DNA of 64,000 bases from JBGPTK01 sp963797765 (GTDB lineage: Bacteria > Acidobacteriota > Terriglobia > Acidiferrales > UBA7541): assembly GCA_963797765.1 (NCBI GenBank), contig CAWCQU010000001.1, positions 268,073-332,072 on the forward strand. Direction: 5' to 3'. Position numbers and translations under genes: made by a program. This document shows, one piece after another, positions 26,665 through 35,148 of the stretch; position 1 is the stretch's first letter, and each line of letters starts with the position of its first letter. The notes under the pieces were generated by a model that was not told the DNA's origin, made no database searches, and saw only the letters and a program-made list of their open reading frames with translations.

Positions 26665-26731
26665 TTAGGGGGTCGGAGCTTCAGCTCCGACACTTAACTG
26701 CGCCGGAGAGTTGGGCTTCAGCCCCTGAAGG
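26665..26731. repeat. Dispersed palindromic element, family A copy 2
   Basis: TTAGGGGGTCGGAGCTTCAG then CTCCGACA, spacer, then GGGCTTCAGCCCCTGAAG. Same length and order of hairpins as at 13484-13550; T/C changes sit in the hairpin loops while the stems are conserved. Confidence 0.75.
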
Positions 26732-26774
26732 CGGGCTGAGAAAACTGCCGGTTCATTTGTGAGAAGGGCTGGAG

Positions 26775-26830
26775 TTGTCATTCCGAGTTCCGGTCGCCTT
26801 ATGACCGGGACGACGAGGAATCCCGAGTAA
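26775..26830. repeat. Dispersed palindromic element, family B copy 2 (short)
   Basis: GTCATTCCGAGTTCCGGTCG ... GACGAGGAATCCCGAG, with an internal hairpin CCGGTC/GACCGG. It shares the GTCATTCCGA start and GAGGAATCCC core with other family members. Confidence 0.55.
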
Positions 26831-26882
26831 ACTGTCGCAGCAACGCAAAGGTCCAATCTAAGTGCGGCTCAGCGGTCCGCAG

Positions 26883-28613
26883 CTATTTCGCCGTTACGCT
26901 CGGCGCCACCGGATACTCAGTCAACTTCGGCTGCTCGCCTAGAGGATCTACCAGCCACACATGGCGGTCCCTGAAGTAATCGATCAGCTCCTGATTTTTC
27001 GCCGCGCCCATGTCCCGAGCCCACACAATTCTCGATCGGTCAATCTCCGCGTCATTGTGCACCCAGTCGTACACATAATCCGGATCGGGATCGTATGTCA
27101 CAAATACCAAATGATCGCCCGCCTGCGCAATTAACCGCTCCGCAATCCGGGCCCGCCCCGTGTCCAAGGGAATCGAGTTGAACCACTTCGACGGCCATTC
27201 CGATTTCGGCTTCAAATACGCCTCAATCGGCCCTGCGGCCGCCACCCGCAACAACAACATCAAAAAGCAAATCACCGGGACGCATCGCACCAAAAACAAT
27301 CCCACCGGTTTTCCGCGCCACTTCCACTCGCGAATCTCGCGCATCGCCAGCATCAAAACCGCAAATACCACGCAAATCGCCGGCGCCGAGTAATGCACAA
27401 AATAAAAAAGCTCCAGCCCCACTCCCGCAACAAACACTCCCGCGCACACAAGCAAAAATCGCGCTTCCCAATTCACGTTTCTCCACTTCCATCCCTTCGG
27501 CAGAATCACCAGCGCCACCAGCAACGGAAGCGTGAAGACCGGCCCCAGGTAAAAAAGCCAGAATTTCGCAAGCTTCAAAATTTCCAAAAAGGCCACGCCC
27601 GCAATCGACCGGCTATCCCGGTAATTCGTGGATTCCTGGTCCACATAAAAATGCCGCAACGCTTCGCTCCGATAGGCTGGCACCGGCCTGGCGGATTGTC
27701 CAAAAAAATAAGGCGACACGGCATAAGTGTTCCGGTTCAGCGTTTGCGGCATCAGAAACGGATTTCCAGTCACCCGCCAGAAGTAATATCCCATCCCCGC
27801 CGCGGCCAGCATCACCACGAGCAAAAGCGGCGCCACCACCCGGCGCGCCGCCACGCCAAATTCTTTCCCTCTTTTCCGCAACATCCAGGCAATCAAAGCC
27901 ACCCCCACCGGTAGGCTCAAAATAAATCCCTCATAAGGACGCGAATTCGCCAGAATCGCCAATCCCGCTCCCAAAATAAAAGCATCGCGCACCCGCTCGC
28001 TTCGCATAATTCGCGGCAATGCGCCCAGAACCAGCGCTCCTCCCGTAGCAGCCACCGCCCCGCCCCAATAGCTATTCGCCCAGTAACTGAACATTCCGAA
28101 TCGCATCACCGCCAGCAATCCGCCCAGCAGCGCCCATTCCGCCGGCATCCATCCCTGCAACATCCAGCAGATCGCCGCGCACATCGCACCGACGCTCAGC
28201 CACACTCCCACGAACGGATGTCCTGCAATTATTCGCCCAGCTGCCAGCACAATGCCCTGCGCCAGCGGATACATTGATGCGTACGTCGGCTGCATATTCA
28301 CAAAAAAAGTTTCGAAATGAGTCCACATCGGATGCGCGGGATTTGCCAGCCGCCCGTGCATCAACGTATCCGCCAGCAGCAAATGGCTGAACTCGTCATC
28401 AATATGAGGCTGCGGCACAGGAAGAATCGGCAATACCGCCGCGCGCGCCGCCAAAGCAGCCAGCCCCACCACAAGCACCGACAAATTTCTTCTCCGAGCC
28501 AGCGATCCGAAAAGTTCTTCCAGGCGGGAAAATAAATTCGATCCGATTGAGGGAACCGCGAACGCCATGCACACGGCAACAACCACCACCCCGAATTCAA
28601 TCCAAAGCAACAC
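26883..28613 (-). CDS. Polytopic membrane protein, GT-C/GT39-like glycosyltransferase candidate
   Basis: 576 aa with about eleven transmembrane helices and a C-terminal periplasmic domain of about 100 residues (from GPIEAYLKPKSEWPSKWFNS). The first extracytoplasmic loop has PHIDDEFSHLLLADTL, the Asp/Glu pattern seen in lipid-linked-sugar transferases of GT-C type. NSRPYEGFILSLPVG is another conserved patch. The start is ambiguous within the first residues. A related membrane protein follows on the same strand after a 254-base repeat-containing gap. Substrate unknown; the transferase assignment is inference from topology and the acidic loop. Confidence 0.8.
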   Translation of the reverse strand: MLLWIEFGVVVVAVCMAFAVPSIGSNLFSRLEELFGSLARRRNLSVLVVGLAALAARAAVLPILPVPQPHIDDEFSHLLLADTLMHGRLANPAHPMWTHFETFFVNMQPTYASMYPLAQGIVLAAGRIIAGHPFVGVWLSVGAMCAAICWMLQGWMPAEWALLGGLLAVMRFGMFSYWANSYWGGAVAATGGALVLGALPRIMRSERVRDAFILGAGLAILANSRPYEGFILSLPVGVALIAWMLRKRGKEFGVAARRVVAPLLLVVMLAAAGMGYYFWRVTGNPFLMPQTLNRNTYAVSPYFFGQSARPVPAYRSEALRHFYVDQESTNYRDSRSIAGVAFLEILKLAKFWLFYLGPVFTLPLLVALVILPKGWKWRNVNWEARFLLVCAGVFVAGVGLELFYFVHYSAPAICVVFAVLMLAMREIREWKWRGKPVGLFLVRCVPVICFLMLLLRVAAAGPIEAYLKPKSEWPSKWFNSIPLDTGRARIAERLIAQAGDHLVFVTYDPDPDYVYDWVHNDAEIDRSRIVWARDMGAAKNQELIDYFRDRHVWLVDPLGEQPKLTEYPVAPSVTAK

Positions 28614-28739
28614 GATCGGCTTTTTCTCCAGTTTCTATCGCACTCTATAGCGCACGACGCCTGTTTCTCGTGTTTCTCTCTTCAGGCTGTTGTACTCGCC
28701 AGCACTAGCATTCTGCACAAGCGGAGAACCGAGCTCGGA

Positions 28740-28830
28740 GTCATCCCGATCGAAGCGCACGCGATCGGTGACGGTGTCATCCCGAACGGAGTGAGGGATC
28801 CCGAACAAATTCCAAATGCTTGAGAAGAAG
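28740..28830. repeat. Dispersed palindromic element, family B copy 3
   Basis: GTCATCCCGATCGAAGCGCA ... GTGTCATCCCGAACGGAGTG, then AGGGATCCCGAACAAATTCC and AAATGCTTGAGAAG. Direct repetition of TCATCCCGA inside the element. The end sequence matches family B copy 1. Confidence 0.6.
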
Positions 28831-28867
28831 TGATTTTAATCATCGCCAGTCCAGCGCAGCCATCCCT

Positions 28868-30193
28868 CTATCGTTTCACCAGCCGCATCGACCACCCCGG
28901 CGGATTAATCGGTATCACCACCTCCGTCCCTGGCCGGGCCGCCTCAAATTGCTCCGCGTATGCGCCAAAATGCATATCCTGAAACGCTGGATATCTCCAA
29001 TCCTTAACAATCCCGAATCCCATCAGCAGCAAACAAAGACCCGCCAGCAGCCGCACTGGCCGCGGACACTTCGCTCCCAGCGCGAATACCAGCGTCGTCA
29101 CAAACGCCAGCATCGGCAGAAACCAGTAGCGCATCCCCGCCCTCGGCAATTGCAGCGTTTGCCACGCCGGCACATTCGACCACAATCCCATGTTCGGCGA
29201 AATCAAACACGCCACAAACATCACCGCGGCAAACACGATCAACAATTTAATTTCCAGCGGCCCTTTGCTCAACGAATAAACCACGGGAATCAATCCCACC
29301 GCCGTCACCGCCACGGCAGCAACCACGCTTTTCAAGCACAAGCCATTCATCCCCACCAGCGCGCCAAGAAATATCTGCCCCGCAACAATCTTAAAAAATA
29401 GCGCCGGAGTCGCCCCCAGCACCTGCGCCCGGTGAAAATGCGAAACCACAATCGCTACGGCCTGCACGATCGCTCCTGCAAACAGCACCATCGTCAGCAC
29501 AAGTCCCCAGTTCCGGCGCCGCTTCCACCAGATCACCGCACCAATCGGCGCCAGCACGATCACAAACGGCCCCGTCAGCGCGCACAATCCAACAATCACT
29601 AAATCAAAACACCGCCACGCCCATTCCTTCATCTCCGCCGAAACAATCACCAGAAAACACAGCAGCGCCAGAAACCACTGTGAATTTGGAAAAATCGCCA
29701 TCACTTCTTCGCTATTCGGCAGCGCCAAATATAATCCCGCCAGAAACAGCCGCTCCGGAATTCCCCCCACCCAAGATAGCCGCCGTGAAAGTAGCAGCCA
29801 CACTGGCAAAGCTTGCGTCACGATGGCAAACGCATTAAGAACCAGCGGCGCCCGCGCCAATCCGAATGGCTGCGCCACAAGCCCCACCAGCCGCAAGTAC
29901 AAAATAAAATATTTCGCAAACGGCCAGAACAGACTGCGAATCCCGGCCTGATACGCATCCGCATAAAAAACCGTTCCATCTTCCGCCCAAAACTGAGCAT
30001 GAAACATCGCATCCGGCCGCCGCGAAATAACAATCGCCACAGCGCACAAAAACACAATCCCGCGAAATTCCCAACTCTCCGCCCAAGTAAATCGCTCGGG
30101 CGAACCGCTCCCAGCCGCTACGCCTGAAATTCTCGTGTTCAATGAACTCGCCTTGTGATTTAAAACTCGCGCTGCTGGAAGCGATTCGAACAA
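28868..30193 (-). CDS. Polytopic membrane protein with WAEDG motif
   Basis: 441 aa with about ten helices. The start is TTG (MFESLPAARVL), 6 bases after the stop of the kinase/propeller gene; no better start exists before residue 62, so the N-terminus is uncertain. The first large loop contains FWAEDGTVFYADAYQ, an acidic motif comparable to the catalytic loops of GT-C enzymes. NSEEVMAIFPNSQWF is a second polar patch between helices. It may be co-transcribed with the upstream kinase gene. Function not established; a glycosyltransferase or polymer-handling role is inferred only from topology. Confidence 0.75.
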   Translation of the reverse strand: MFESLPAARVLNHKASSLNTRISGVAAGSGSPERFTWAESWEFRGIVFLCAVAIVISRRPDAMFHAQFWAEDGTVFYADAYQAGIRSLFWPFAKYFILYLRLVGLVAQPFGLARAPLVLNAFAIVTQALPVWLLLSRRLSWVGGIPERLFLAGLYLALPNSEEVMAIFPNSQWFLALLCFLVIVSAEMKEWAWRCFDLVIVGLCALTGPFVIVLAPIGAVIWWKRRRNWGLVLTMVLFAGAIVQAVAIVVSHFHRAQVLGATPALFFKIVAGQIFLGALVGMNGLCLKSVVAAVAVTAVGLIPVVYSLSKGPLEIKLLIVFAAVMFVACLISPNMGLWSNVPAWQTLQLPRAGMRYWFLPMLAFVTTLVFALGAKCPRPVRLLAGLCLLLMGFGIVKDWRYPAFQDMHFGAYAEQFEAARPGTEVVIPINPPGWSMRLVKR

Positions 30194-30199
30194 AAAATC

Positions 30200-32002
30200 T
30201 TATCGGGCGTGCGCGCGATCGTTTACCCAGAAGCGATCGAACAGCACCACATGCGATACCTGTTCCTGCCGATTGACGATGAACCACCCATCGTTCTCCA
30301 CCCAATCGGCGCGAAATACGATGTGAAAGGGCAACCGCACGATCGATCGCTGCTTCCCGGTTGCCGCTTCCAGAATCAAGATCGCATCACGATCACGGCT
30401 CTCGCGAAACGGAACGCTAACAAGCTTCCCGTCCGCGCTGAACATGGGCAGCGACAACCCTTGGCCCGCTCGGTGCGCTTCCCACACCACGGCGTGCCGT
30501 TCTACATCGATCAACCGCACTCCGTCGTTTCCATTCGAGGAAATAATCCACGTGCCGCTCCCGGTGGGCTGGCGGATCCAGTCCCCTCGAAAGAAGCCGT
30601 CCACCACTTTTTCCGCTTGCCCTCCCGCGGCGGGAATTCGCCAGGTTTCCTGCCGGCCTTCCCGCTGCGACGTGTAAACGATCCAATGTCCATCGGGCGA
30701 CCACACCGGCCACGAGTCGGCGGTGGCATCGTTCGTCAGTTGGCGTAAATTGGACCCGTCCACATTTTGCGTCCAAATATCCGAATTCCCGGTCGTGGTC
30801 GAAGCAAAAGCTACTTGCGCCCCATCCGGCGAAAGCGATGAATGCGCAACCGAGTTGCCGCCCACGGCCGTGATTTGGTGGGGTAACAAGCTGCCGCCAA
30901 GGGGCGCCATCCACAAATTTCGGCTGCCTCGCGCCGGACTGTTGAAAAGCAACACGCCGCCATTTCGCGAAACAAAGGTCCACAATGGGTCCCACGCGGC
31001 GTCCAGCAGGCGAACTGCCCCGCGCTCGTTCGCATCGGGGTCGGCCTCCATCCCAACTTTCCAGATTTCGCGCCGCCATTGGTAGGCCGTCGCCAGCAGC
31101 CGCGAACCGTCGGACGAAAGGTTTTCCACGGTGAACCCCTCTCCAATCGTCACCGTCGCTCGCAATATCGATCCGTCACGAACATCCAGAATCCCCAAAT
31201 CAAAGGGCGCCAGTTGGCGCGGAAACGGCACATAGGAAACTGCCAGGTGGCGATTATCCGGCAGCCACGCGTGTTGAAATACGCCCTCATTGCCCCGCGT
31301 GAAGTGCGTCACCTGCCGCTCTTGCCCGCTCTTCACATCCACCACAAACAGGTTGCTCGGCGCAAACAGCCCTCCCCGGCAATAGGACAGCCAGCGATTA
31401 TCCGGCGACCACGCTGTCCGGATCACGCCTCCCGGCACCGCCCGTCCCAGTGTCCGCGGCGCTCCTCCTTCCAGCTTCGTAACGGTGAGCGTGACCGTGC
31501 CATCGGGCACTTCATGGTAGTAGGCGATACTTCGTCCGTCCGGTGAAGGCGCTGGCATTCGCGCATCACTCAAAATCTTTTGGGCCTGCCCGCCGAGCAC
31601 TCCGATTCGCCACACGGTTGGCCCGCCGCTATCGAACCGCGTGTAATAGACGCTTTCGCCATCGGGTGCGAATGCCAGGTCCGATTCTTCCGCCGCGTCG
31701 TTGGTCAGCCGCACCGGCTCGCCGCCGGAGACTTGACGAAGCCAGATATCCGGGGTTCCACCGTGGTCGGAGACAAACACGAACGAGCGTCCGTCGGGCG
31801 ATAGCGCCGACGAAGTTTCCGTGCCGCCATAATTGGTCAGCTGCGTGGCGGCGATTTGCGCCGTAGGTTGCGCCGCCGGGGCCGTGCGTGGACGCACTTT
31901 AAGAAAGATCGTGAACGCCGCGCTCGTTGCCAATGCGCCCACCACCAGCGCAATGGGGATTCGCCAGCGGCTCGGCCAACCGCCAGCGGGGCCGCCGGAA
32001 CC
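30200..32002 (-). CDS. TolB-type propeller part of a membrane Ser/Thr kinase, out of frame with its kinase
   Basis: Begins without a native start: the frame reads SRWRIPIALVVGALATSAAF (a transmembrane helix) followed by about 580 residues of TolB/WD40-like propeller: LSPDGRSFVFVSDHGGTPDI, LAFAPDGESVYYTRF, WSPDNRWLSYC, LSPDGAQVAFASTTTGNSDI, WSPDGHWIVYTSQREG. This is the extracellular sensor half of the common acidobacterial kinase-TM-propeller architecture. The kinase domain is encoded directly upstream in another frame. The joint lies between about 31960 and 32010; one base appears to be missing. Without repair or frameshifting this half would not be translated. Confidence 0.82.
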   Translation of the reverse strand, partial: GSGGPAGGWPSRWRIPIALVVGALATSAAFTIFLKVRPRTAPAAQPTAQIAATQLTNYGGTETSSALSPDGRSFVFVSDHGGTPDIWLRQVSGGEPVRLTNDAAEESDLAFAPDGESVYYTRFDSGGPTVWRIGVLGGQAQKILSDARMPAPSPDGRSIAYYHEVPDGTVTLTVTKLEGGAPRTLGRAVPGGVIRTAWSPDNRWLSYCRGGLFAPSNLFVVDVKSGQERQVTHFTRGNEGVFQHAWLPDNRHLAVSYVPFPRQLAPFDLGILDVRDGSILRATVTIGEGFTVENLSSDGSRLLATAYQWRREIWKVGMEADPDANERGAVRLLDAAWDPLWTFVSRNGGVLLFNSPARGSRNLWMAPLGGSLLPHQITAVGGNSVAHSSLSPDGAQVAFASTTTGNSDIWTQNVDGSNLRQLTNDATADSWPVWSPDGHWIVYTSQREGRQETWRIPAAGGQAEKVVDGFFRGDWIRQPTGSGTWIISSNGNDGVRLIDVERHAVVWEAHRAGQGLSLPMFSADGKLVSVPFRESRDRDAILILEAATGKQRSIVRLPFHIVFRADWVENDGWFIVNRQEQVSHVVLFDRFWVNDRAHAR

Positions 32003-32880
32003 GTCTGCTCGTTTCCGCCACCGGCGAGTGACTCCTCGATCTCGATGCGCGCGTCGCCAATATCCCGCAGCCGCTTCTGCGGATCTTTCTGCAAGCAGCG
32101 GCGTAGCAGTTCCCGAATTTTGGCGGGCGTCCCGGCCGGCAACGCCTGCCAGTGGGGCTCTCCCGTCAGCACAGCGGCCAGAATTTCCGCTGGGTTCTCG
32201 CCGGGAAACGCTCGCTTCGCGGTCAGCAGTTCGTAGAGCACGCAACCAAACGCCCAAATGTCGGTGCGCTTGTCGACTGGCTTGCCGCGCGCCTGCTCCG
32301 GGCTCATGTATGCTGCGGTTCCCAGGATCGCGCCAGGTATCGTCGCGGCGTCAGTTACTGTGGGCGAATCGGAGGGGTCTCCACCCGCGGAATCGCCCGC
32401 AAGCGCCTTCGCCAACCCGAAGTCCAGCACCTTCACTTTGCCTTCCGGAGTCACTTTCACATTGGCGGGCTTCAGGTCGCGGTGGATGATGCCTTTCTCA
32501 TGAGCGGCTTCGAGCGCTTCGGCAATTTGCCGGGCGATGGCCAGAGCTTCTTCCGCCGGCAGCGGTCCTGCTTTGGCGATCCGCTCCTCCAGCGTTTCGC
32601 CGGAAACCAGCTCCATAGCCAGGTAACTCGCACCGCTGGAAATCTCCAGCCCATAAATTGCCGCTATGTTGGGATGATTGAGCGCCGCCAGCATCTTGGC
32701 TTCGCGTTCAAACCGCGAAAGCCTGTCTCGATCATGAGCAAACGCTTCCGGCAGAACCTTGATGGCCACATCGCGCCCGAGTGTGGTGTCGTGGGCACGA
32801 TAGACCTCGCCCATGCCTCCCGCGCCAAGCGCAGAGACGATTTCATAGGGCCCTAATCGTGTGCCGCGGGTGATCGTCAT
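31837..32880 (-). CDS. Hanks-type Ser/Thr protein kinase (N-terminal part)
   Basis: ATG chosen with GGGAG just upstream; MTITRGTRLGPYEIV is the standard start of this family. All kinase motifs are present: GAGGMGEVYRA (P-loop), VAIKVL (Lys), FEREAKML (Glu), HRDLKPANV (catalytic loop), DFGLAKA (Mg binding), GTAAYMSPEQARG (activation segment end), DIWAFGCVLYE and the terminal Arg helix. The kinase domain ends near residue 270; from about residue 300 the frame is lost and the tail RWWWAHWQRARRSRSFLK is spurious. If real, the frameshift would give a soluble kinase lacking its membrane anchor and sensor. Confidence 0.88.
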   Translation of the reverse strand: MTITRGTRLGPYEIVSALGAGGMGEVYRAHDTTLGRDVAIKVLPEAFAHDRDRLSRFEREAKMLAALNHPNIAAIYGLEISSGASYLAMELVSGETLEERIAKAGPLPAEEALAIARQIAEALEAAHEKGIIHRDLKPANVKVTPEGKVKVLDFGLAKALAGDSAGGDPSDSPTVTDAATIPGAILGTAAYMSPEQARGKPVDKRTDIWAFGCVLYELLTAKRAFPGENPAEILAAVLTGEPHWQALPAGTPAKIRELLRRCLQKDPQKRLRDIGDARIEIEESLAGGGNEQTVPAAPLAVGRAAGESPLRWWWAHWQRARRSRSFLKCVHARPRRRNLRRKSPPRS

Positions 32881-33222
32881 GGTCTCCCGGTGCCAGGAAG
32901 TCGGCAGAGTATACCCCCGCAAGTCCCTTCACCGGAAGAATGCGACACAACCCCCAAATCAAGTTTCGTTTTCTTGCGACGTACGCGCCTCCACCGCTCG
33001 TCGTACTCCCCCCGAATGTGGGGGCCGGCTTCAGTCTGTCCTGAGCCTCGAGGGGCGGCGCCCCCGGCCAACGCGAACGCCGCCAGAACTACGAAGAATC
33101 CACGGCCGATCAACCCGTGTCTTTGTTTTCAAACAATAATTTCCGCTTAAAAATCCCGCTCACTCCAGAGGTTCTTCTCCAACCGATAAGCCAGGATGTT
33201 CTTTCGCACCTACAGGCCGCGT
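32881..33222. other. Intergenic between kinase gene and A/T-rich islet
   Basis: About 340 bases. It contains GGGGGCCGGCTTCAG near 33018, resembling the palindromic GGCTTCAG elements of the genome, then base composition turns A/T-rich from about 33110. No gene recognised. Confidence 0.4.
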
Positions 33223-33795
33223 TCATTCGATCTTCTTGGCTGTTTTTGACAGTGAACCGTAAAATGTTTTTCGGTGATAACCACTTTGCGCAATCATGCT
33301 TTTTAGGAGGAATTCGCCAAACGGAGATGCTTTTTCATCAACCGTGACCGTCCAATTGCGTCCATCATGGGTGGCCTTATAAAAGTCATGGCCGCCTCTG
33401 GAGTGATCATAAACGAATCCCAACGCCTTCAAGATGGAGACAACCTCGCGGTTTGTGAGTGGAGGATATTTTTTAGGCATGGCCGCGCAACGCGGCACGG
33501 ATTGAACAAAAAGCTTGAAGTCCATCAGCGAGGTAAAACGCGAAAGGATTGCATATTTATAGTAAGTCGCATAATACGAAGCAGGCGCACGCCGGGGAAC
33601 AAGGTCGTTCCAAGTTCCGTTCTTCGCGGCATCTTCCAGGTAGGCGGCGGTTAGTTCAGAGAGCTTTCTTTCTGTCTCTTCGAGCGTGCAGCCGCGGACC
33701 GGCAAATTAAGAGTGAGGCAGATTCCGTCGTAGGATCCGTCTTCCGTCCTGCGAATAAATCCTTTAAGAATCAAGCGTCTCTGCGGAATTTCCAT
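33223..33795 (-). CDS. In-frame HicB-like/HicA-like fusion (toxin-antitoxin)
   Basis: 190 aa. Residues 1 to about 85 resemble a HicB antitoxin N-domain (LKGFIRRTEDGSYDGICLTL, VRGCTLEETERKLSEL). After a linker, the last 85 residues read as a HicA/YcfA toxin: MPKKYPPLTNREVVSILKAL, GFVYDHSRGGHDFYK with the active-site His, DGRNWTVTV, FGEFLLKSMIAQSGYHRKTF. No stop and no ribosome site separates them, so they form one protein, in an order opposite to the usual hicA-hicB. An alternative start lies at 33834. HicA cleaves mRNA in known systems. Whether this fusion is active is unknown. It sits in an A/T-rich islet beside an HNH nuclease. Confidence 0.72.
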   Translation of the reverse strand: MEIPQRRLILKGFIRRTEDGSYDGICLTLNLPVRGCTLEETERKLSELTAAYLEDAAKNGTWNDLVPRRAPASYYATYYKYAILSRFTSLMDFKLFVQSVPRCAAMPKKYPPLTNREVVSILKALGFVYDHSRGGHDFYKATHDGRNWTVTVDEKASPFGEFLLKSMIAQSGYHRKTFYGSLSKTAKKIE

Positions 33796-34085
33796 GTTCT
33801 TTTGACGTGGCTGTAGATGAATCTTGTAACGCATTTCTCGTTGTGGTCGGAGGCATAGATACCCTCCCAAGCAGCTTGAGTGAATAAAATTAATTTTAAC
33901 TCGCCCCTGGGACAATAACAAGCGTCTTGGAGAGTGGCCAATGCTTGACGTGACCAGACGTTTTTGGATGCCGCGTTCCACGACTTCAGGTCGAACCCCA
34001 TGCTAATTCCTTTCTTCGTCTTTGCGCCTTTTCTCTCGACCGGAGGTGCCGCCGAGACTCCTGCAAAGATCGCATTTTGCTGCGC

Positions 34086-34631
34086 CTATAGTGATTTCAA
34101 TCCAAATCGATCCAAATGTCTTTTGAGAACTTCCGTGTTCGGTCGAATTGCCGACTGCAACGGTAGCCGCAATTTCTGTCTTTTCAGCTGTTCGTAAACC
34201 GTGCCCTCCAGCGATTTGGAGACAATCACCTTCCAGGTAACCGGATCAATACCAATCCTTCCGAGATCGAAGAGCGTATGTATGTCACTTCGAAGTAGGA
34301 TTCCGTTCTGAATGTGGTTTGTGCCTCTTCCACGATAGGGAAGAATATGAGCCGCTTCTAATGCGTCTGGGCAATCACAATTGGTAATCGCGCAGCGACG
34401 ACCGTAGGCTTCTAGCAACTTCGTTCTGAATCCGGGCTGTCCTCGTCGTAGGTTGATTCTTCGTTGGACCCATTCCCGGCCTTCCCTGGAATTCTTTGGA
34501 TCAAAATCTCCTTCCGACTGGGCCTTCTTCGCATCTCGAGCCAATTGTTTGTCAATTTCCTGGTTTGCGGATGGCCGAGAGTTAGTCGGACGACGCTTAA
34601 GGCGGACGGTAGAATCTGCGAGTTTAGCCAA
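34086..34631 (-). CDS. HNH endonuclease domain protein
   Basis: 181 aa from a TTG three bases after an in-frame TAG. The C-terminal HNH_2-type domain reads FRTKLLEAYGRRCAITNCDC, EAAHILPYRG (catalytic His pair), NHIQNGILLRSDIHTLFDLG (Asn, His). Its Cys residues could bind zinc. The N-terminal 75 residues are charged and helical. The preceding ORF (34635-35015) is in exactly the same frame, so this is probably the 3' half of a gene split by a nonsense codon. DNA cleavage in restriction or defence is the usual role of the domain. Confidence 0.75.
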   Translation of the reverse strand: MAKLADSTVRLKRRPTNSRPSANQEIDKQLARDAKKAQSEGDFDPKNSREGREWVQRRINLRRGQPGFRTKLLEAYGRRCAITNCDCPDALEAAHILPYRGRGTNHIQNGILLRSDIHTLFDLGRIGIDPVTWKVIVSKSLEGTVYEQLKRQKLRLPLQSAIRPNTEVLKRHLDRFGLKSL

Positions 34632-34634
34632 AAT

Positions 34635-35015
34635 CTAAGGGTACTTCTTGCGGAGCCGTATGAGAACGGAATCGGGAGAAATGTAGGAAATATCGTGTTC
34701 AACTCTATGCGTGCGTTCGTCATCCCGTACCCTTGCACGGAAGCGCTCGTAAACTTCAGTGGCGAACTGATGTTCGGTTAGTTTCATTTCTCGCTTGGCT
34801 TCCGGCTCAAAGTTCTTTATTACAGCATTTTGTTTGGCGAGAATTCGAGCGTATTGTTCAGGATTATTATTTTTAGAAAACTTGTGCGTTGGATTCGAAA
34901 TGCCAGAAAGATGATATTCTGCGTAGTAAACATGCCAAAGTGCGGAGTTCATTATTGCCCAGGCTTGGAACGCGCTAATTTGAGCAATTGAGGAACGCTC
35001 TGTTGGAGTTATCAC
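34635..35015 (-). CDS. Probable N-terminal half of the HNH protein
   Basis: 126 aa from a GTG. The frame is open further upstream to about 35112 (KFFVRLPSEANTSKC precedes) but has no usual start codon there. Features: an aromatic stretch (FQAWAIMNSALWHVYYAEYH) and a charged C-terminus (HDISYISPDSVLIRLRKKYP) ending in TAG, after which the same frame continues into the HNH protein. No family recognised. Together with the HNH part it would make a protein of about 310 aa with an N-terminal specificity-like domain (inference). Confidence 0.55.
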   Translation of the reverse strand: MITPTERSSIAQISAFQAWAIMNSALWHVYYAEYHLSGISNPTHKFSKNNNPEQYARILAKQNAVIKNFEPEAKREMKLTEHQFATEVYERFRARVRDDERTHRVEHDISYISPDSVLIRLRKKYP

Positions 35016-35114
35016 AGAACACTTACTTGTGTTCGCCTCAGAGGGTAGGCGAACGAAGAATTTAGGACTATGCGGCGCAATTTGCGCGGTAATAGAAAAA
35101 AGAAACAGTCAAAC

Positions 35115-35148
35115 AAAAAAGCACCTCCTGTCCTAAGTAGCTAGGTGC
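35115..35148 (-). terminator. Rho-independent terminator of the glycosylation operon
   Basis: On the minus strand GCACCT, a 16-base loop with further pairing potential, AGGTGC, then TTTTTTG. It lies about 45 bases after the TGA that the methyltransferase would use if its frameshift were repaired, but overlaps the end of the frame as read, which supports the repaired end. Confidence 0.7.

Noticed and set aside
26883..30193. Marked strand composition bias (A/C-rich plus strand) as a sign of foreign DNA or replication feature
   Set aside because: Explained by two long minus-strand genes for hydrophobic membrane proteins, which use T/G-rich codons.
33110..35120. Integrative element with attachment sites
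   Set aside because: No integrase, transposase, tRNA gene or matching direct repeats at the edges of the A/T-rich stretch.
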